Of a stretch of DNA of 64,000 nucleotides, positions 48,830 through 58,694 are shown piece by piece. The stretch covers positions 250,532-314,531 of the forward strand of contig NPFB01000019.1 in assembly GCA_014084085.1 (NCBI GenBank). The letters are read 5' to 3'. Both the position numbers and the translations under genes were made by a program. Source of the stretch: Hondaea fermentalgiana (Eukaryota > Sar > Bigyra > Thraustochytrida > Thraustochytriidae). The notes below the pieces were generated by a model that was not told the DNA's origin, ran no database searches, and saw only the letters and a list, made by a program, of their open reading frames with translations. How positions within the stretch are numbered: position 1 is the stretch's first letter; every line of letters begins with the position of its first letter.

Positions 48830-50030
48830 CCTCGCTCGCGGCGCTCTCAACTAACTTGCTGCTCGGGTCGGCGCGGCCCCGTCGCTAACGAGCAAGCAAA
48901 CTCAATCTACTCTCGCTCCGCGACGCCTCGCGCCTGCGCGCCCGCCTGCTGCCTGCGAAGCCTCGCCGCGCTCGTCTCGCGCTCACGCGCCCGTCGCTCG
49001 CCCGCTCGCTGTCGGCGCTGTCCTGGCTCTCGCGTTTGCAGTTTGCCTCGCGCTTTTGCCGCGGGTTGGGCGATTTGACTCGGTTTGAACGCAGGCACTT
49101 CTGGAAACTCTTCTCCAGTGTTGCACAAGAGCCGGCTAGGCAGGTGGTTAGGCGGTGGTTAGGCGCTAGCCCCCCCTAGGCGCCGCCTACGGCCCGGCGC
49201 TTGAGAGCGTTGGGAAAAGTTTTTTCCAGAAAAAAGAAAACATCACCGAAGCTGGCAGTGGCTGGAGAAAGAACGAGGAGGTCTCGGGCGACTGCCATGG
49301 CTGATGACGAGCGACCGCGCAGAGCACATCGCGCTCAAGATTGTGCACGCGCGCAGGGGCCGCGCCGCGAGCGGAGGGCCTGGCTTGGAATCGGGACTCG
49401 CGGCGCGAGCGGGGCGGCCTTGAGCGGCCTTGAGCGGCGGGGCGGAGCCGAGCTTGCGAGAAGAAAAAAAATCATCCTCGTGTCGCGCGGAAGAGATGGA
49501 GAAATGTCCGGGAAGACAAGGCAGCAAAGGGGGGCTTGAGAGAGGGGAAGAGAGAAAGAGGCATTGAGGGCGGGTGGGCGAGCGGGCATGCGGGCGGCCT
49601 GGTGAGTAGGCCGGTTGCATGGCGAGAAGCTCGCTGCTGAAAGAACTTGACTTCATGCGTAGTGTAGTATAGTGAAGTGTAGTGTATACTTCAAGGGAAA
49701 AGAGAATGTCGCAATTCAATTTCGAAGGCCTGCTGTACAAACTATCTACGCTTCCGATTGAATTGGCCGGCAGAGATTTCTTCTTACTGTTAATTTTTGT
49801 AGCTTCGTAGCAAATTTCAAAAATTGATATAATTCTGGCTCTCGTGATCTTTCGACAAAATGAAGCAGTCGCGACGCAAGTTGCGAAACAATTCAAGTTT
49901 AGTCAAAGCAGTTGTTCTTTGTGAACACGCGCTCGCTTCCTTGAACCGCTCAACCTATCATTGAAGTGCCCGCCGGCCCGCCGTCTCCTTGAAGCGCCTT
50001 CAATCAATCTATTGAGGAGCATCAATCACA
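48830..50030. other. Intergenic spacer
   Basis: Between the RING gene 5' end and the ammonium transporter 3' end. It shows short repeated GGTGGTTAGGCG sequence near 49141-49170 and TAGTGTAGTATAGTG-like sequence near 49660-49690. No gene is supported. Confidence 0.6.
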
Positions 50031-51785
50031 TCAACCTAATTTGACGGAACTGTTCTGCGTTGTGAGAAGATGCGGAATACCATCCGCGCGATCTTGCGGA
50101 ACTGCAGAGTCTGGATGATGGCCAGATGATGCCACAGCCACACTGCCGATGGCACCCCTCTCCTCAGTACCTGGGATGGAGGTCGACCTGTGCTCCGTAC
50201 TATCTGATCCGCTGACACCACCGCGAGTACCCCTCGTGTCATCTTTAGCGCCACGGCCAAGGCCAGATGCCACAGATCCAGTCATGGGCGATACCGAAGG
50301 GTAGTGGTTCCCTGACGCCGTGGCACCCATCTTTTGAATAATGTTCTCAAATTGGCGAATTGCTTTAATTCGCGCATACATGTCAATACCGTGTTCCACG
50401 ATATCGTTGCCCACGAGCTCCTGTAGGGCCGACACGCGCATTTCCACTCCACAAACGCGCTCCACGACCACCCAGTACAGCAAGGTATTCAAGGTTGCCC
50501 AGGCAATGATGGCTGCCAGACCGACGCACTGGATACCCAGGCTGCGGAAGTTGCCACCATAAAAAATGCCCTCTGCGCCTACGAGACCTACGCAGTCCTG
50601 GTTCGCCTGAAATAGTGCTGGGACAAGAGTACCCCAGACGCCAGCGGCAAAGTGGACGCCGACTACCCCAACCGGGTCGTCGACACGATACTTTGCGAGC
50701 AGGTCATGACACCACAGACAAAGAATTGCCCCTATTGAGCCCGAAATTGCTGCCCCTCCGGCTGTCAGAGTGTCCGGGGTGGCAGTGATCGATACAAGAC
50801 CTGCCAAGAGGCCCATACTGCACGTTCCTGGATGTGCGAACCGCTTCTGATAGATGGAGTAAGCGCTTCCTGTGACGGCACCAAAACAAGCTCCTAATGT
50901 CGTGGTAAAAGCAACGTGACCGGCTACGACGCTGCTGTCTCCCGAGACGGCTCCGGAGCTACCGCAGTTAAATCCATACCAGCCAAAGAGCAGGATCAAT
51001 GTGCCAAAGATAATGTTGCCGGCATCACCGTGAAAGACCGAATGAGTGATGAGTAGCTGTTCATTCGAAAAGAAAAACTCAGAAGGCACCTTCTTTCCCA
51101 AGATGCCGAGACGCGGCCCTAATAAGAACGTGCACCAAAACGCAGATGTCCCGCCCAGTGTGTGGACCACACTGGTGCCAGCAAAATCCTTGTAGCCCAG
51201 TGCATTCAACCAGCCCTCCGAGTGCCATACCCAGTGGCAGACGACAGGATACGTCCATGCTGTCATCATAAAGGAAAGGCCGATATACACGGGAAGCTTC
51301 ATGCGCTCCACGACGGCTCCCGAGTCGATGGTGGCTGCTGTTGCTGCAAAGGACAGCTGAAAAAACCACTTGATGTGATCAAAGGCGCCACCTTCGGGAA
51401 AAAAGTCCGATGAGCCAATGAATCCACCCTGCGATTTTCCGTAAGACAGACCATACCCTGTCATCCAGTAAGCGATACCTCCAACCGCCAAATCGGCATA
51501 GTTCTTGAACAAAATATTGACGGAGTTGAGGCTTCGAATGCTCCCGGCCTCGATCATGGCAAAGCCTCCTTGCCTTGTTATTGTTGATTGATTCGCGCGC
51601 GAGTACGTGAAAAAGTCAGTGTTGTGTGCGAGGCTAGGATCACGGCTTTTCATTTTCTTTGGCGTCACTTACATCGATAGCACCACCAACCCATTGATGA
51701 GGAGCCAGAGCGTGTCCACGTCCTCATGGTAGAAGCAGCTCTCGTCCAGCGTCCTCAGGTCGTTTGTTGTCGTCTCGTTCGACAT
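50031..51785 (-). CDS. Ammonium transporter (AMT family)
   Basis: Spliced: exon 1 51785-51673, intron 51672-51574 (99 nt, donor GTAAGT, acceptor AACAAG, phase 2), exon 2 51573-50031, giving 551 residues. The joint turns DTLWLLINGLVVLSM into QGGFAMIEAGSIRS, the classic end of TM1 and signature loop of the family. The protein has the typical eleven helices. The AMT signature is present (DFAGTSVVHTLGG), as are HSEGWLNALG, a pore-lining region and GAEGIFYGG. The C-terminal ~100 residues are cytosolic, start with the conserved regulatory block (LQELVGNDIVEHGID) and end in a Ser/Thr/Gly-rich tail where phosphorylation could occur. It would import ammonium across the plasma membrane. Without splicing the protein would lack its first helix. 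Confidence 0.95.
51574..51672 (-). other. Intron of the ammonium transporter
   Basis: 99 nt, donor GTAAGT, acceptor AACAAG, phase 2. It interrupts the codon for the Met that precedes QGGFAM. Confidence 0.88.
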
Positions 51786-52557
51786 TGGCAGCGAAGAAGG
51801 AGGGCACCACGCCAACCTCTCTGCGCCGACGGCTCAATGAGGACTGCCGTACGGCGACGAGCGGCTCGCAGACGACGCAAAGTCTCTCCGCCCCACATTT
51901 CTGTCAGAGATCCGTTTTTTGCAAGTCGAACGCTCAAAATTCACCAAAGAGGGCTCCAGATTGCTCGGACACGCACCGCCTCCGCGTGGAAATAGGGGCC
52001 TGGTGACGTCGAGAATGAGCACGATCGCGAGTCCGCGCGCGCGCGCGCGGACTTGCTCGCCGGATTGTGCTTGGTGAAACCTTTGGTCCTTTTTCTATAC
52101 AGAGAGAACGGTACAGCGGTGCAAGCTGTTTCGCTGCTACTACACTCCGAAAACTGCGCCACCCTGAATACCATGTTGAGGGCCTGCCAAAGGTGATGGC
52201 GGCGGTGGTACGAGGCTTGTGGGTTGACGAAGCGCCGCTGCATCGGCGTCTGCCTCAACGGACCCTGCGCAGTCATGCGATGTGTGAGTCGGGACCAAGT
52301 TTCACTGGCCGGTCGGTACACTGGTCAAAAAGGAAAAGAAAGAAAAAGAAAGAAATTGTAAAGAGACCAATCAACCGACGAGCTGGCTAGCAAACTATAC
52401 GTAGCTCGCTAGCTGGCTGGCTGATGGGCGAAGTTAACGTAAATAACTCACAGTCAGGCTCAAGGCCTAGGCCCTACCTGGTATCAAACTCGAGAGAAAA
52501 TAAAAGAAAGTCGTTTGGACGACTCGAGACGAGGCGGGCGCCGGGCGGGAGTCTCCC
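51786..52557. other. Intergenic spacer
   Basis: Promoter region of the ammonium transporter and 3' region of the oxidoreductase. A CGCG-rich run lies near 52037-52050, a GAAA-rich run near 52330-52355, and a CTGG tract at 52397-52422. No gene is seen. Confidence 0.6.
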
Positions 52558-53694
52558 TTACTCCGAGTCTGCGGCAGGCATTTTGATGAGCACCTTGCCA
52601 GTCTTGTACTCCTTGCCAAGCGAGTGGATGGTGTCAATCAACTCTTTGTCCTCGAGGCTGATTTCGCGAGCGTAGTCGGTGTAGAGCTTGTCTTCCAAAA
52701 GCTTGGAGAGGCGGTAATACAACTTGACCTTGCGTAGGTATGACTCGGCCACCCACTTGGGGGCGTGCAAGAGGCGGAAGAACTTTTCAGGGTCATTTTC
52801 CTTGTCCTCGAGCTCCTTGGGGACTCCGCCACCGCCAATGTTGCCGTAGTAGTAGACATCGGCCTTCTTCGGCATGGCCTTGTAAATTGTGCTCGAAACG
52901 TCTCCGGCAATGCCGTCGAACGCGATCGTGGCGCCGGTCAATTCAACCGCCTTTCGCAGATCGCTTTCAAAGCTATCTACGTCCGAGCGCACGATCTGCT
53001 CGCGGGGCACACCCACGTCCTTTTCGAGCATGCGCACGCGATCTTCGCCGCGCACGATGCAAACAGTCTTGAGGCCAAAATAGGCGGCGCCTCGCGTCGT
53101 CTGCAGACCAACTTGAGAGTTTGCAGGCGAGATCACGAGTGCTTTGTGACCTCCTTCGTACGCGAGCGTAAGGATGACGAGAGAAGCGGTAGGATTCACA
53201 AAGGCAGCTGCGCCCTTCTTGGAGTCGAGAGAGTCCGGAAGTGGCAGCGTCTGCGTCGCAGACGCAACGGCGTACTCGGACCAGAACTGGGCCTTGTCTG
53301 AGGTAGCAGCAACGCGAGTCATGGAACGGCAGTAGTAGTGCGCAAGGAGTCCCCCACCAGAGCCCACAACGACGCCACTGCCTTCGTTTCCGATGGAATG
53401 CGGGACCTCGATCTCGTCCGCTCCATAGTTTACAAAGCCCATTGCATAGTTGATGTCGTGCGGATGGACGGGCGTGTACTGCAGACGCACCAAGACTTCG
53501 CCTGCCTCGGGCACGGGAACGGGCACCTTTTTCAAGGCCACCTTGCCTTTTTCGACGCTCTGCACGGACCACATCTCCTTTGGAATGGGTCCTGCTGCTG
53601 GATTGTAGTACGGGCGCTGCTTGACAAGCGATGTGAATGCGCGGAAGCCCTCCGACAGGTGCTCCCCCCACGAAGCGCTGGCACGAGAAGCCAT
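52558..53694 (-). CDS. MDR-family quinone/enoyl oxidoreductase
   Basis: 378 residues from ATG 53694 (MASRASASWGEH). It belongs to the medium-chain dehydrogenase/reductase superfamily. The N-terminal GroES-like domain has the pattern AGEVLVRLQYTPVHPHDIN, then SIGNEGSGVVVGSGGG, as in the quinone oxidoreductase and enoyl reductase branches. The Rossmann domain reads ALVISPANSQVGLQ in place of a standard GAAGGVG, then VCIVRGEDRVRML, then ATIAFDGIAGD. No catalytic Cys/His zinc set is visible, so it is probably zinc-free and NADPH-dependent. An Arg/Ser-rich first ~15 residues could be a weak mitochondrial signal. The substrate is unknown; a trans-2-enoyl-CoA reductase (MECR-like) is one option, a stress-type quinone reductase another. 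Confidence 0.8.
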   Translation of the reverse strand: MASRASASWGEHLSEGFRAFTSLVKQRPYYNPAAGPIPKEMWSVQSVEKGKVALKKVPVPVPEAGEVLVRLQYTPVHPHDINYAMGFVNYGADEIEVPHSIGNEGSGVVVGSGGGLLAHYYCRSMTRVAATSDKAQFWSEYAVASATQTLPLPDSLDSKKGAAAFVNPTASLVILTLAYEGGHKALVISPANSQVGLQTTRGAAYFGLKTVCIVRGEDRVRMLEKDVGVPREQIVRSDVDSFESDLRKAVELTGATIAFDGIAGDVSSTIYKAMPKKADVYYYGNIGGGGVPKELEDKENDPEKFFRLLHAPKWVAESYLRKVKLYYRLSKLLEDKLYTDYAREISLEDKELIDTIHSLGKEYKTGKVLIKMPAADSE

Positions 53695-54750
53695 GCTTGC
53701 TTTCCTCTTGTTGTCTTTTACTTCTTCCCTGCACGTTGCTCTCCAGCTGGGCAACCAATAGTTGAACTTGGTCTCGTCTCTGGTATTATAACTTCTTGAG
53801 TTATGGTTTTGCTTGACCTTTGCTGCTGCTGCTGCTACTGTGCTGCCCTGCCGTGATCCCGGTTATACCCCACCCCGACACCCCGACCCCCCCCCCTGCG
53901 CTGCTGCTCAGAGTTGCGGAAGCGTGCTTGTGTCAGCTCAGTGAGAACAAGCACAGCGCGTCATTTCTAGGCCTAGGCCACGAGCTTCAGATTTGATAGC
54001 CCAGCTGCTGCTGCTGACAGTGAGTTCTTGCTGACATAGTGAGTCTCACCGCCTTACTCCATTCACGTCTTCGCCTCGTGCGTTCGTTGGCCAGGGCCGC
54101 TTCCATCCAGTTCTACCACCACCACCACCACCACCACCACCACCACCACCAGAAGCAGCAGAAGCAACAGGCGGCGAAAGCGGGCAGCAGGGCCAAGAGG
54201 AGTCGCAGTCGACGTCCGTCCCGCTATGCGGCATGCGGCATGAGCGAGTATAATCATCACCAATGGCATTGATGAAGGCAGGAGGCCTAGGCCTAGGCCT
54301 GGAATAGATAGGCCCAGGCCTAAGAGGCCTCCTAGTTTTTTCCCTTGCTCACGCCTTGCGGCTAGGCCTAGTCTCAAACTTACTGTCAGAAGAAGAGCTC
54401 GGCAGCAGGCAAGGTGATGGTTTGTCGTCCGTTTCAGGCCCAGTAGCAGCGTCGCGCGCGAGCGCGAGCGCGTGGGCGCGGGCGCGGGCGTGGGCGCGGG
54501 CGGAAAAGAGCTGCTGCGGCAGCCTGAGACCGCAACGCACCTCAGGCGCAAAGAGCACCAAAGACTTCTCCAAGATTTGCTTGCGTGGTTGCTTGCTAGG
54601 GAGAGCAGACCGCGGCCGCCGACGACGATAACGGCGGCAGCAAGAGGGACGGGTTGAGCGGGGCAGAGCAGAGCCGGGCAGACACCAGGGAGGCGAGACG
54701 AACTTGGACTTTGCTTCGAGACGAAAGAAAACTTGGAGATAGGCAAGACG
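53695..54750. other. Divergent promoter region
   Basis: Between the oxidoreductase (minus) and the SANT-like gene (plus). It contains (CAC)n at about 54114-54151, a C8-9 run near 53889, AGGCCTAGGCCT-type palindromes at 53967-53980, 54283-54335 and 54362-54371, and a GCG-rich run near 54450-54510. No gene is supported. Confidence 0.65.
54114..54151. repeat. (CAC)n microsatellite
   Basis: About twelve CAC triplets. Open in frames that give polyhistidine or polyvaline, but not in a supported gene. Confidence 0.9.
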
Positions 54751-56307
54751 ATGCTAGCGAGCCTTCGAGTCGTGGTCCCAGACACGCTTGCGCTCGACGC
54801 AGAGACGACCGCGCAAGCGCAGGCAAAGGGAGCCGAGCTGCTGCAGCTGAGCCACTTCAAGGAGAATGAGGCAGAAATTGAGGCTACTACCGCATCTTCT
54901 TCGCTTCGAAGCTTCAAAGATCTCACGTTTCTTCTGCGCTCCGCAAATGCTACGGACAACAGCAGACAGAATGAAGATGATGGGGACACCGCTGCGATGG
55001 CTGGTTTTGAGAATTTCATCCATGTTCGCGAAGCCTGGCTTCCCGAAAGTCTCCGCGCAGGATACTGGCTCGACCCGACACGCTATGCTGTACCGCTGCC
55101 ACCGCCTGCCACCCCTTTGCGCAATCGTGCCGGTCCTCCTTTGCCGATGACATTTGCCTCGAAGGAGGCCAGCCTGAACATGCACGAGACGAAACAAAAA
55201 GAGGCAGAGCAGTCGCTTCGACACATCAAGAGAGCGCGACCGACGAAACGCAAATTGGAGAACCGCAAAATAACCGCGCGTCCCAAGAAAATTGCGAAAA
55301 AGGCCCCCAAACAATCGCAGCTCTCATTTCCCAAGCGCAATGATGGTGCCCAAATTGCTTCATCAAGCGACGCAATTCGCAAGGCTGGATCTCCGAAACC
55401 AGAACGCGTAGTGTTTCAAGGAGACATAGAAGAATCCGATGAGTCCAGCGATGAGAAAGAGACGAAACCCGAAATGAAGACCACCAGAGAAAACCCGCGA
55501 GTCGATGATCCCGCAGACGGAATCAGCAATGGAAACGGGAACAATGATATTGAGCCTGATGACAAGAACGACGACGACTACGAGGAAGAAGAAGAAGAAG
55601 AAGAGGGAGCGAAAGAGGCCAAAGACGAGACCATTAAAAAAGAAGAAGAGCAGGCTGCTCAAGAGACAAAAAAGGACCAGAAGAAATCAAATTCAAATGG
55701 AAAGGCCGAATCACAGAAGCAAAGTCATGGTGCTGCAAGAACGCGTAGGCAGCGTCAGAAACTCGAGACCCAAAGTCCAGTAGACACTCTTGACAATCGC
55801 GATGAAAATGACGCGGCAAGTGTTCCCGATAATGCGGACGTTGAGTCGAAAACTGATCAGTCAGAGTCCTCTGTCTTGGTTAATGACACTTCAAAGGAGA
55901 ATGGAACTATAAAGCATGAGCATACCAGTGCTGCAACGTCAAATCAGGCGCCTGTTCGTGAATCAAAAAATCAAGAGTCACCTCTATCTGCAGACCAGGA
56001 TGTCAATGTGGACGTTGAAAGTCCAGCGCCAGGAACTGCACCACGTTCGGAAGAAGATGACGCACTAGATCGAGATCAGAATCAGAGTAGCACCAATGCT
56101 AGTCCAGGTGGGGGGGATCCGTCACCTGCAACTGTTTCGGAGACTCCTTCCAGGCCATGGACAGCTGATGAAGATCGTGTACTGCGTGCTGCCTTTTTGA
56201 CGAGGTCAAAGGGCAACATTCACCGTGCCAATCTGCTGCTTGCTGTTTTATCCCGATCTGATGCAGAGCAGACAGCTCGACTCAAGGAGCTCGGCGACGT
56301 GGCGTGA
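54751..56307 (+). CDS. SANT/Myb-like nuclear protein
   Basis: 518 residues from ATG 54751 (MLASLRVVV); the frame before it has only a TTG. I do not recognise the whole protein. Residues about 95-150 are a conserved-looking block (FIHVREAWLPESLRAGYW, then PLPPPATPLRNRAGPPLP). A basic segment at about 160-200 (RPTKRKLENRKITARPKK) would serve as a nuclear localisation signal, followed by KQSQLSFPKR, which only loosely recalls a PCNA-binding box. Residues about 210-460 are highly acidic and disordered (Glu-rich runs, Asn/Ser/Lys). The last ~50 residues (RPWTADEDRVLRAAFL, then SRSDAEQTARLKEL) look like a single SANT/Myb-type helix bundle. The layout suggests a chromatin-associated protein, but no function can be assigned. 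Confidence 0.65.
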   Translation: MLASLRVVVPDTLALDAETTAQAQAKGAELLQLSHFKENEAEIEATTASSSLRSFKDLTFLLRSANATDNSRQNEDDGDTAAMAGFENFIHVREAWLPESLRAGYWLDPTRYAVPLPPPATPLRNRAGPPLPMTFASKEASLNMHETKQKEAEQSLRHIKRARPTKRKLENRKITARPKKIAKKAPKQSQLSFPKRNDGAQIASSSDAIRKAGSPKPERVVFQGDIEESDESSDEKETKPEMKTTRENPRVDDPADGISNGNGNNDIEPDDKNDDDYEEEEEEEEGAKEAKDETIKKEEEQAAQETKKDQKKSNSNGKAESQKQSHGAARTRRQRQKLETQSPVDTLDNRDENDAASVPDNADVESKTDQSESSVLVNDTSKENGTIKHEHTSAATSNQAPVRESKNQESPLSADQDVNVDVESPAPGTAPRSEEDDALDRDQNQSSTNASPGGGDPSPATVSETPSRPWTADEDRVLRAAFLTRSKGNIHRANLLLAVLSRSDAEQTARLKELGDVA

Positions 56308-56675
56308 GATGTTTAATGTTCTTGCTTTTCTTGCACTCACTTTTTATAGATACAATGTTCACTTATCTACATGTTTTCCTATTTGACAATGCTCGTGTGC
56401 AGTGTATGCAAAGATCTCATGGTCAAACCTCTCTGACTCATCAACGCGCGAGTTTTCGATTCGTCTCGATTCATCTTGTCTACGATAATCTTCACTGTGT
56501 CTTATTATTTTATTTTAACGCCGCCTTCCGAGACATCAATCATCCTATGTTCAACAGAAAAAGTATAGCAGAGCACGTGAGGTCTCTCTGCCGGTGAACG
56601 CGGCCGCCCGAAGAGGAGGCAGGCGCACGACGGCGCACAATCGTGCACGGCGAGGGCGCAGTCACGAGCGCGAAG
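56308..56675. other. Intergenic spacer and UFM1 leader
   Basis: AT-richer sequence after the SANT-like gene, becoming GC-rich before UFM1 exon 1. No other gene is seen. Confidence 0.6.
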
Positions 56676-57080
56676 ATGTAAGTGAGAGGAAAGAAAAGGT
56701 CTTTCGGCAACGAACGCCCTCAGAGTTGGCATGGCGTGCAGCTGTCAGCTTACTGACGGGACCTTGCGTTGCTCTTCCACGCCGACGATGCGGAGGACGC
56801 GCGGGGGGAAAGGACGTATCGCAGGTCGACCAACAAGGTGCAGTTTAAGATTACGCTGGCGTCGGACAGCAAGCTGCCCTTTAGGGTCATCAAAGTCCCT
56901 GAAGAGGCTCCTTTCACAGCGGTGCTTCAGTTTGCCGCCGAGGAGTTCAAGGTCCCAGCAGCAACGAGCGCAATCATTACTGCAGATGGCGTAGGCATTA
57001 ACCCAGCACAACCGGCCGGCAACGTCTTTCTCAAGCACGGCACAGATCTACGTCTCATTCCCAGAGACCGCGTCGGCTAG
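56676..57080 (+). CDS. UFM1: Ubiquitin-fold modifier 1
   Basis: Spliced: the first two bases of the ATG are 56676-56677, the intron is 56678-56824 (147 nt, donor GTAAGT, acceptor CGCAG), and exon 2 is 56825-57080. The product is 85 residues ([18 protein letters not shown], ending LIPRDRVG), nearly colinear with animal UFM1 across [19 protein letters not shown] and [19 protein letters not shown]1 is conjugated through its C-terminal Gly by UBA5, UFC1 and UFL1, mainly to ribosomal protein uL24 at the ER for ribosome quality control. In animals a Ser-Cys tail after that Gly must be removed by UFSP proteases. Here the stop codon follows the Gly directly, so the protein is made in mature form. The unspliced frame has no ATG before the acceptor, which supports the split start. 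Confidence 0.95.
56678..56824 (+). other. Intron splitting the UFM1 start codon
   Basis: 147 nt, donor GTAAGT directly after AT, acceptor CGCAG before G. It divides ATG as AT/G. Confidence 0.88.
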
Positions 57081-57278
57081 TTGTGGCGCTTGCTCGAGAA
57101 ATCATTGACACTTTGCAAACCAAACAAATTGCTTGCTGATCTAGATCATGGGGAAGAAAGCAGGGCGTCAAGACGCAGTGCTTCCACACAGGTATCCTTG
57201 ACGCCGAGTCGGTGTGCTGACGAATACAAGTAATGACGAGTGAAACAAGAATAGAAAGATAAAATTTGCTATTATTCT

Positions 57279-58694
57279 TCAAACGCATGCGGCCTTCCCT
57301 GCAGCAGGTGCTGAGATCGAAGAAGAGGTAATCAATCTGAGCCAGTCAAAGACCTTCCAAGCTACTGGAGATGCCTTGACGATTCGAGTTGTGCCCTCAC
57401 TGCCAGGATAGAAGTTGGCTATCCAGCGTTTCACTTGCTTGAGAGTTTGAATAGGTACACGAAAGTCGGCCATTCGTGCCAAAAGCGTGGCACGACTGGC
57501 AAAGAGAGGTCGAAGTCCCTGCCAGTCCAATTCGTCTTCAGGGTGGCCCAAAAGACGTCCCGCTTGCTGCCAAACTTCAACGAGCGCCCGGTGCGGCTTG
57601 GTCAGAGATCGCAGTTGACGCAGATCATCTTCCGCGAGGTCAGGTGCAATTGCCTGCACCCTGAATACACGACCACGACGTCGAGTTCTTCTCTCGGAAG
57701 GACGGCCATGCTGCTGCAACCTCTGCCGGTCCTCCTCTTTGTCGCGTCCGGCCATAAAGTGGCCCGTCGAGATGGGTTTTTCCTTGATTACCATCTCCTC
57801 GCGAAACCCGTTAATATCATCTTCCCCGATCATCTCGCACTTTCCCAGAGGTAGAGCACGTCGTTTTGATTTTTTCTGGTCCTTGCGTTGCTTTGCGGCG
57901 GGGTCGCTGCATTGCGAGAGTGTTGTCATGGCAAGTCCGGCTTTAATTGACCGGATGCCATTCTGATTGCGTGCAATCTCGTCGCGACTCTCGATTCGGC
58001 TCACAGAGGCTGGGAGCCGATGTAGACTTGCCATGGAGGCAAAGTCCGCGCTTCCAGGCACAATGCATGAGCCCGTTGCAGCGTAAAAGCATTGCTCCAA
58101 GACCTCCTTTGCACAATCGACGACAATCTTGAGCCGCGCCCCGACAGGCCCTTTGCGAAAGCGTGAGCAGCCCTCTTCCCACACAGAAATGACAACCACA
58201 CAATTGTAGATGTCCCAGCGCCGGAGAAGGTGAAGAAGCTTATCGCCTGCGCCCGTGTAGTCGCCGTCGCTGCAATCTTCCTCAAGAGTGTCCTCCTCGA
58301 GTTCGCGCGAGATGGCACCTGATACAATGCTTGCTTCGACGTCGACAAGACCGACCTGAAAGTCATCATTCGCCGGCGCCGCGAAACTTGCGACGCGAAA
58401 TGCAGACGGCCAGCACGAGACCTCGCTCCACTCTGGTTTGTCTTGCAGCGAAGCAATGACATGCAAGGTGTCTGTGCCATGTGTTACGGGAGCCACGTGC
58501 GCCTGCACACGACGATTTCCGGGAAGCGCTCGGATGGGGCCGTGCGTCACGTCGAGATCAATGCCCGATGATGAGGAAAACGCCGATGCTACATGATCTT
58601 CGTTCGCTCGTGCATGATCTCCTTCCGGGCCGAGACCCAGAACTTGTCGCTCCTCCACGACAAGTCCATGTGCTTGTTCTCCTTCCTCCACCAT
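57279..58694 (-). CDS. Protein with dynein-stalk-like C-terminus
   Basis: An open frame of 471 codons from ATG 58694. The first ~35 residues are doubtful, because another frame over the same bases looks more protein-like (see 58589-58903). Residues about 45-210 are a mixed alpha/beta region that I do not recognise (VTHGTDTLHVIASLQD, then DDFQVGLVDVEASIVS, then YNCVVVISVWEEGC). A basic stretch lies at about 270-340. Residues about 355-455 read LAEDDLRQLRSLTKPHRALV, then LDWQGLRPLFASRATLLARM, then KASPVAWKVFDWLRLI. This is the spacing of the microtubule-binding stalk region of dynein heavy chain (short LRS-PP block, xDWxxA-type helix, xSxAAxxLxxW-type end). The protein has no AAA modules. It may bind microtubules or share only the fold. 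Confidence 0.55.
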   Translation of the reverse strand: MVEEGEQAHGLVVEERQVLGLGPEGDHARANEDHVASAFSSSSGIDLDVTHGPIRALPGNRRVQAHVAPVTHGTDTLHVIASLQDKPEWSEVSCWPSAFRVASFAAPANDDFQVGLVDVEASIVSGAISRELEEDTLEEDCSDGDYTGAGDKLLHLLRRWDIYNCVVVISVWEEGCSRFRKGPVGARLKIVVDCAKEVLEQCFYAATGSCIVPGSADFASMASLHRLPASVSRIESRDEIARNQNGIRSIKAGLAMTTLSQCSDPAAKQRKDQKKSKRRALPLGKCEMIGEDDINGFREEMVIKEKPISTGHFMAGRDKEEDRQRLQQHGRPSERRTRRRGRVFRVQAIAPDLAEDDLRQLRSLTKPHRALVEVWQQAGRLLGHPEDELDWQGLRPLFASRATLLARMADFRVPIQTLKQVKRWIANFYPGSEGTTRIVKASPVAWKVFDWLRLITSSSISAPAAGKAACV

